From assembly GCA_030642845.1 (NCBI GenBank), contig DAOWMZ010000035.1, forward strand, positions 1 to 9,783: 9,783 nucleotides of DNA, written 5' to 3'. The stretch's first letter is position 1. Each line of letters opens with the position of its first letter. The position numbers and the translations under genes are program-made. A model generated the notes under the pieces. The model did no database searches, was not told where the DNA came from, and saw only the letters and a program-made list of their open reading frames with translations. Origin of the DNA: Candidatus Zixiibacteriota bacterium (GTDB taxonomy: Bacteria > Zixibacteria > MSB-5A5 > GN15 > FEB-12). Shown one piece after another: positions 7,599 to 9,783 of this stretch.

Positions 7599-8840
7599 AT
7601 GATAGGATCATTATTTGCCGGTATTTCCGGATTAAATGCCAATGCTACAGCATTGACGGTTATTGGAGATAATATAGCTAACGTCAATACCACTGCATTT
7701 AAATCCAGTAGAGCTTCATTTGCCAATGTTCTCAGTCAATCACTAGGAGGTTCTTCCGGAAATGAAATCGGCAGGGGTGTCCAGCTTTGGGAGACCAGCC
7801 CTCTGTGGACCCAGGGATCGTTGGAAAACACCGGTAGTTCTACTGATGTTGCAATTAACGGGAAAGGTTTTTTTATATTAAAAGATGACGATGGATCTTT
7901 ATTTTACTCGAGGGCAGGCGAATTCACTTTTGATAAGAATGGACTTCTTCTTAATCCCGATGGTCTTTTAGTTCAGGGTTATCCGGTTGATTCCAACGGA
8001 GCATTGAATCCTATTGCTGACATTACAGTTCCGGGTGAAAGTACTACTGCGCCGAATCCAACAGGAGAATTTACGCTGGATGTGAATCTGGATGCAGGTT
8101 CTGATCCGGGGCAGACATATACAACCACAATAACGATCTTTGATTCTCTTGGCAACGATCTTCCTATGACCTTAACCTTTACAAAGGATAATTCCGGACC
8201 ACCACCGGTAGTCAATCAATGGGAGGTAACGACTGATATACCGGCATCTTACGGGACTGCAGCTTTTACCGGAGCTCCGATTAATTTAAATTTTGACGCA
8301 AATGGAGAATTAGCTGCAGGATCGACTGATTTAGATATAGCGTTGACATTGGATACAGGTGCAGGAACACCTCAAAATATTCAATGGAGCCTTGTCGATG
8401 ACGCGGGTGATACATTGGGTGACCTAACTCAATATTCCGCTGAATCTGCAACAACCTTTCAGATTCAGGATGGACATCCTTCCGGTGTTCTCAGAAATAT
8501 TTCAATAGATGAAATGGGATTTGTGACAGGCGCCTATTCGAATGGCCGGTTAGTACCGCTTTTCCAGGTGGCCTTGGCGGATTTTCCAAGCTATTATGGT
8601 TTGGCAAAAAGCGGTAACAATCTTTACAGAGAGAGCCTTGCCTCAGGCCAGGCGATGCCTGGAACGCCCGGAAATGGAACTTTAGGCAATCTTACTCCTA
8701 ATGCTTTAGAGATGTCAAATGTTGATCTTGCCCAAGAGTTTGTGAAGATGATAACAGCACAACGTGCCTTTCAAGCTAATGCCAAGGTTATTACCACCAG
8801 CGATGAAATACTAGCAGAACTGATTAATATAAAACGCTAG
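7599..8840 (+). CDS. flgE: Flagellar hook protein FlgE
   Basis: FlgE polymerises into the hook, the flexible joint between basal body and filament. The 413 residues are close to the size of classical FlgE. The N-terminal rod/hook domain covers about 5-35, ending in the diagnostic 'DNIANVNTTAFK' (24-35). 'NGKGFFIL' is at 87-94, and 'YSRAGEFTFDKNGLLLNPDG' (103-122) is the shared FlgE/FlgF/FlgG module. The middle, about 150-300, is the Thr/Gly/Asp-rich hook outer domain. The last 40 residues contain 'NVDLAQEFVKMITAQRAFQA', the C-terminal helix that packs against the N-terminal one. The start is certain: AGGAGGT lies at 7588-7594, close before the ATG. The outer domain length separates it from the shorter rod proteins FlgF and FlgG. 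flbD follows after 85 bases. Confidence 0.96.
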   Translation: MIGSLFAGISGLNANATALTVIGDNIANVNTTAFKSSRASFANVLSQSLGGSSGNEIGRGVQLWETSPLWTQGSLENTGSSTDVAINGKGFFILKDDDGSLFYSRAGEFTFDKNGLLLNPDGLLVQGYPVDSNGALNPIADITVPGESTTAPNPTGEFTLDVNLDAGSDPGQTYTTTITIFDSLGNDLPMTLTFTKDNSGPPPVVNQWEVTTDIPASYGTAAFTGAPINLNFDANGELAAGSTDLDIALTLDTGAGTPQNIQWSLVDDAGDTLGDLTQYSAESATTFQIQDGHPSGVLRNISIDEMGFVTGAYSNGRLVPLFQVALADFPSYYGLAKSGNNLYRESLASGQAMPGTPGNGTLGNLTPNALEMSNVDLAQEFVKMITAQRAFQANAKVITTSDEILAELINIKR

Positions 8841-8925
8841 TCATACTCATTGCTGACTATCATTATTTATGTGGGGCAGGTTGTCTTAAAAAACAGAGGA
8901 AATCTTGAGTGGAAAGGGTATAAAA

Positions 8926-9186
8926 ATGATAGAAGTGACACGCTTGGACGATTCAAAAGTTCATGTCAACGAAGAGTTGATACAATCTTTACAGGCCTCT
9001 CCGGATACTATTATTACTTTTACTACCAGGGAAAAGATAATAGTTAAGGAAGAAGTAGAGGAGATATGCAAGAAAATATTCGAATACCAGCGCTTAGTTC
9101 GTTCAGGAATCGGTTATTCTTCTCAAGATCAAAATCGGCTCAGTTTAGCATATGATAAAAATGATCATGAACGGATGTTTGCATGA
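8926..9186 (+). CDS. flbD: FlbD/SwrD family flagellar protein
   Basis: This is a small protein of the FlbD family (SwrD in Bacillus subtilis, where it supports motor power during swarming); its exact biochemical role is not settled. The start ATG at 8926 gives the typical opening 'MIEVTRL' and has AAAGGG 7 bases upstream. An upstream TTG at 8905 would add seven unsupported residues. The family core covers about 1-56, with 'PDTIITFTTREKIIVKEEVEE' in pieces, a two-strand plus helix pattern. The remaining 30 or so residues ('RSGIGYSSQDQ...ERMFA') form a polar C-terminal extension longer than in many relatives. The name flbD is shared with an unrelated Caulobacter regulator; this is not that protein. 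In many genomes motA follows directly, but here a non-coding stretch does. The stop codon overlaps an ATG at 9183 (ATGA). Confidence 0.88.
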   Translation: MIEVTRLDDSKVHVNEELIQSLQASPDTIITFTTREKIIVKEEVEEICKKIFEYQRLVRSGIGYSSQDQNRLSLAYDKNDHERMFA

Positions 9187-9208
9187 AAGTGAGATACTCA
9201 GATAGGAT

Positions 9209-9232
9209 TGATATTAATCTGGCAATTAAATA
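9209..9232 (-). repeat. Repeat copy 1 (orientation as at the window's right end)
   Basis: These 24 bases match 9747-9770 at 22 positions in direct orientation. Read on the - strand the shared core is TTTARTTRCCRGATTAAT. Sequence beyond 9232 no longer matches the other copies, so this looks like a partial or decayed copy. It starts 22 bases after the flbD stop. Confidence 0.7.
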
Positions 9233-9291
9233 GCTGAAACTTAAAATACTCTATGGACCCTAAATAATAGCTTTTTATAATTATCGCGCCA

Positions 9292-9327
9292 TAATTTATT
9301 AGTGTATTTAATTACCGGATTAATAAG
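9292..9327 (+). repeat. Repeat copy 2, left inverted-repeat arm
   Basis: This arm reads TTTAATTACCGGATTAAT in its core on the + strand and pairs with 9748-9783 (30 of 36 matches over the full arm, 30 of 34 without the inner two bases). It lies 59 bases after copy 1, in opposite orientation. Confidence 0.75.
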
Positions 9328-9352
9328 ATATAATTTACAGAAATATTACTCA

Positions 9353-9379
9353 AAAATTATATGTAATAGACGCCGATTA
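9353..9379 (+). promoter_or_regulatory. Possible sigma-28 (FliA) promoter
   Basis: AAAA (9353-9356), 15 bases, then GCCGATTA (9372-9379) matches the sigma-28 consensus TAAA-N15-GCCGATAA at 10 of 12 positions. It points rightward, toward whatever lies beyond the window, and sits inside the possible mobile element. Late flagellar and motility genes often use this promoter type, so the setting is suggestive, but no gene is visible within 400 bases downstream. Confidence 0.25.
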
Positions 9380-9700
9380 CTGCTCGCTAATGCAACCATT
9401 TTTTATTTTGATCATGCAGCCATTCCCACTCTGCCTCTCCATTGCAATTCTTATAACTCTAGTCGCCGTAACAGTTTAGGACTATAAAAAAACTCTTATA
9501 CAAAAAGAATTATCATACCGAAGTGAGTTTCTTTTTAAAGTCCATAAATTTGTGTATCATTTTACAAGAAACACTGCGGATCGGCCTTTAAATCACGCGT
9601 AGCGTTATACTTGCAAAATCTTTATCGTATAGGATATTTTTATCTTTCTTTGTCGCTTAGAGTAATCATCCTAAAAGCTTTGCAGACGGATTTTGGGAAT

Positions 9701-9725
9701 ACGTCAATGAGTTGACTATTGACGT
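9701..9725. repeat. Perfect 8-bp inverted repeat
   Basis: ACGTCAAT (9701-9708) and ATTGACGT (9718-9725) are perfect inverted partners around 9 bases (GAGTTGACT). The stem could extend inward by two pairs with one bulged base. It is followed by TTAAATTTT, a poor U-run. It could be a protein-binding site, a weak terminator or an internal palindrome of the adjoining element. Confidence 0.4.
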
Positions 9726-9747
9726 TAAATTTTGACGAAATGTTCAT

Positions 9748-9783
9748 GATATTAATCCGGCAACTAAATACCCTAATGAATTA
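9748..9783 (-). repeat. Repeat copy 3, right inverted-repeat arm
   Basis: On the - strand the core reads TTTAGTTGCCGGATTAAT. It matches copy 2 as an inverted repeat and copy 1 as a direct repeat 538 bases away. The window ends at the last matching base, so its outer limit is unknown. Confidence 0.75.

Larger units (their letters stand above)
9187..9783. other. AT-rich non-coding region after flbD
   Basis: About 600 bases, up to the window edge, without a convincing gene. The longest forward frame, 61 codons from 9302, starts inside a repeat and encodes nothing recognisable. A 16-codon frame from ATG 9183 is coupled to the flbD stop and ends inside the first repeat copy at 9233. The region contains three copies of a repeat core, a possible small mobile element, a sigma-28-like box and a short inverted repeat. 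No motA, motB or fliL fragment could be recognised in it by eye. Confidence 0.75.
9292..9783. mobile_element. Possible MITE-like non-coding element bounded by inverted repeats
   Basis: The outer 34 bases at 9292-9325 and the reverse complement of 9750-9783 match at 30 of 34 positions, forming a terminal inverted repeat around about 424 internal bases with no recognisable gene. That is the form of a miniature inverted-repeat element mobilised by a transposase encoded elsewhere. The right end coincides with the window edge, so the repeat may extend further and any target-site duplication cannot be seen. I do not recognise the family. It could instead be dispersed intergenic repeats that happen to lie in opposite orientation. 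Confidence 0.4.

Noticed and set aside
9220..9235. Sigma-54-like promoter, TGGCA with GG-N10-GC spacing, after flbD
   Set aside because: The spacing fits, but the sequence is part of the dispersed repeat core, the related copy at 9758-9773 lacks the GC, and no gene follows. Family resemblance explains it better than a promoter.
9279..9296. 6-bp hairpin AATTAT/ATAATT with CGCGCC loop after flbD
   Set aside because: All A-T stem, no U-run after it, and it overlaps the left repeat arm.
9302..9487. 61-codon forward frame in the downstream region
   Set aside because: It starts inside an inverted-repeat arm, has no clear ribosome-binding site and resembles no known protein.
9486..9536. Possible terminator, AAAAAAACTC paired with GAGTTTCTTTTT
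   Set aside because: Mostly A-T pairs with one mismatch and a 29-base loop, so too weak to call as an intrinsic terminator.

Overview
The window is a block of flagellar genes, all on the + strand: fliF (5' end cut by the window), fliG, fliH, fliI, fliJ, fliK, flgD, flgE and flbD, followed by about 600 bases of AT-rich sequence in which I see no convincing gene. The gene order, the flbD-type gene after flgE, and the low GC content fit a Gram-negative bacterium of the Desulfobacterota (former Deltaproteobacteria) or a neighbouring phylum. That placement is an inference from gene order and general protein character, not a database result.

Layout. Bases 1-1551 encode the MS-ring protein FliF. 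Bases 1624-2601 encode the rotor/switch protein FliG. Bases 2594-3328 encode FliH, the regulator and stator of the export ATPase. A 200-base gap (3329-3528) then holds a possible internal promoter and a hairpin with two competing 5' arms. FliI (export ATPase) is at 3529-4848, FliJ (export stalk/chaperone) at 4921-5373 and FliK (hook-length control) at 5389-6960. FliK runs 83 bases into flgD (hook cap scaffold, 6878-7546). FlgE (hook) is at 7599-8840 and the small FlbD/SwrD-type protein at 8926-9186.

How the genes work together. FliF and FliG build the base of the motor. FliH, FliI and FliJ form the soluble ATPase complex that feeds the flagellar type III export gate. FlgD caps the growing hook while FlgE polymerises beneath it, and FliK measures the hook and switches export specificity. 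FlbD homologues sit next to the stator genes and have been linked to motor power (SwrD in Bacillus subtilis). The set is therefore the early and middle part of flagellar assembly in one probable transcription unit, although several gaps (72, 200, 72, 52 and 85 bases) are looser than is common in such operons.

The least expected part is 9187-9783. In place of the motA/motB genes that often follow flbD, it carries three copies of an 18-21 base repeat core. Two of them lie within a 34-base inverted repeat (30/34 matches) that bounds 9292-9783, like the ends of a small non-coding mobile element. A box resembling a sigma-28 promoter and a perfect 8-bp inverted repeat lie inside that span. I found no undescribed gene system. 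The repeat-bounded element and the fliH-fliI leader are the parts most worth checking.
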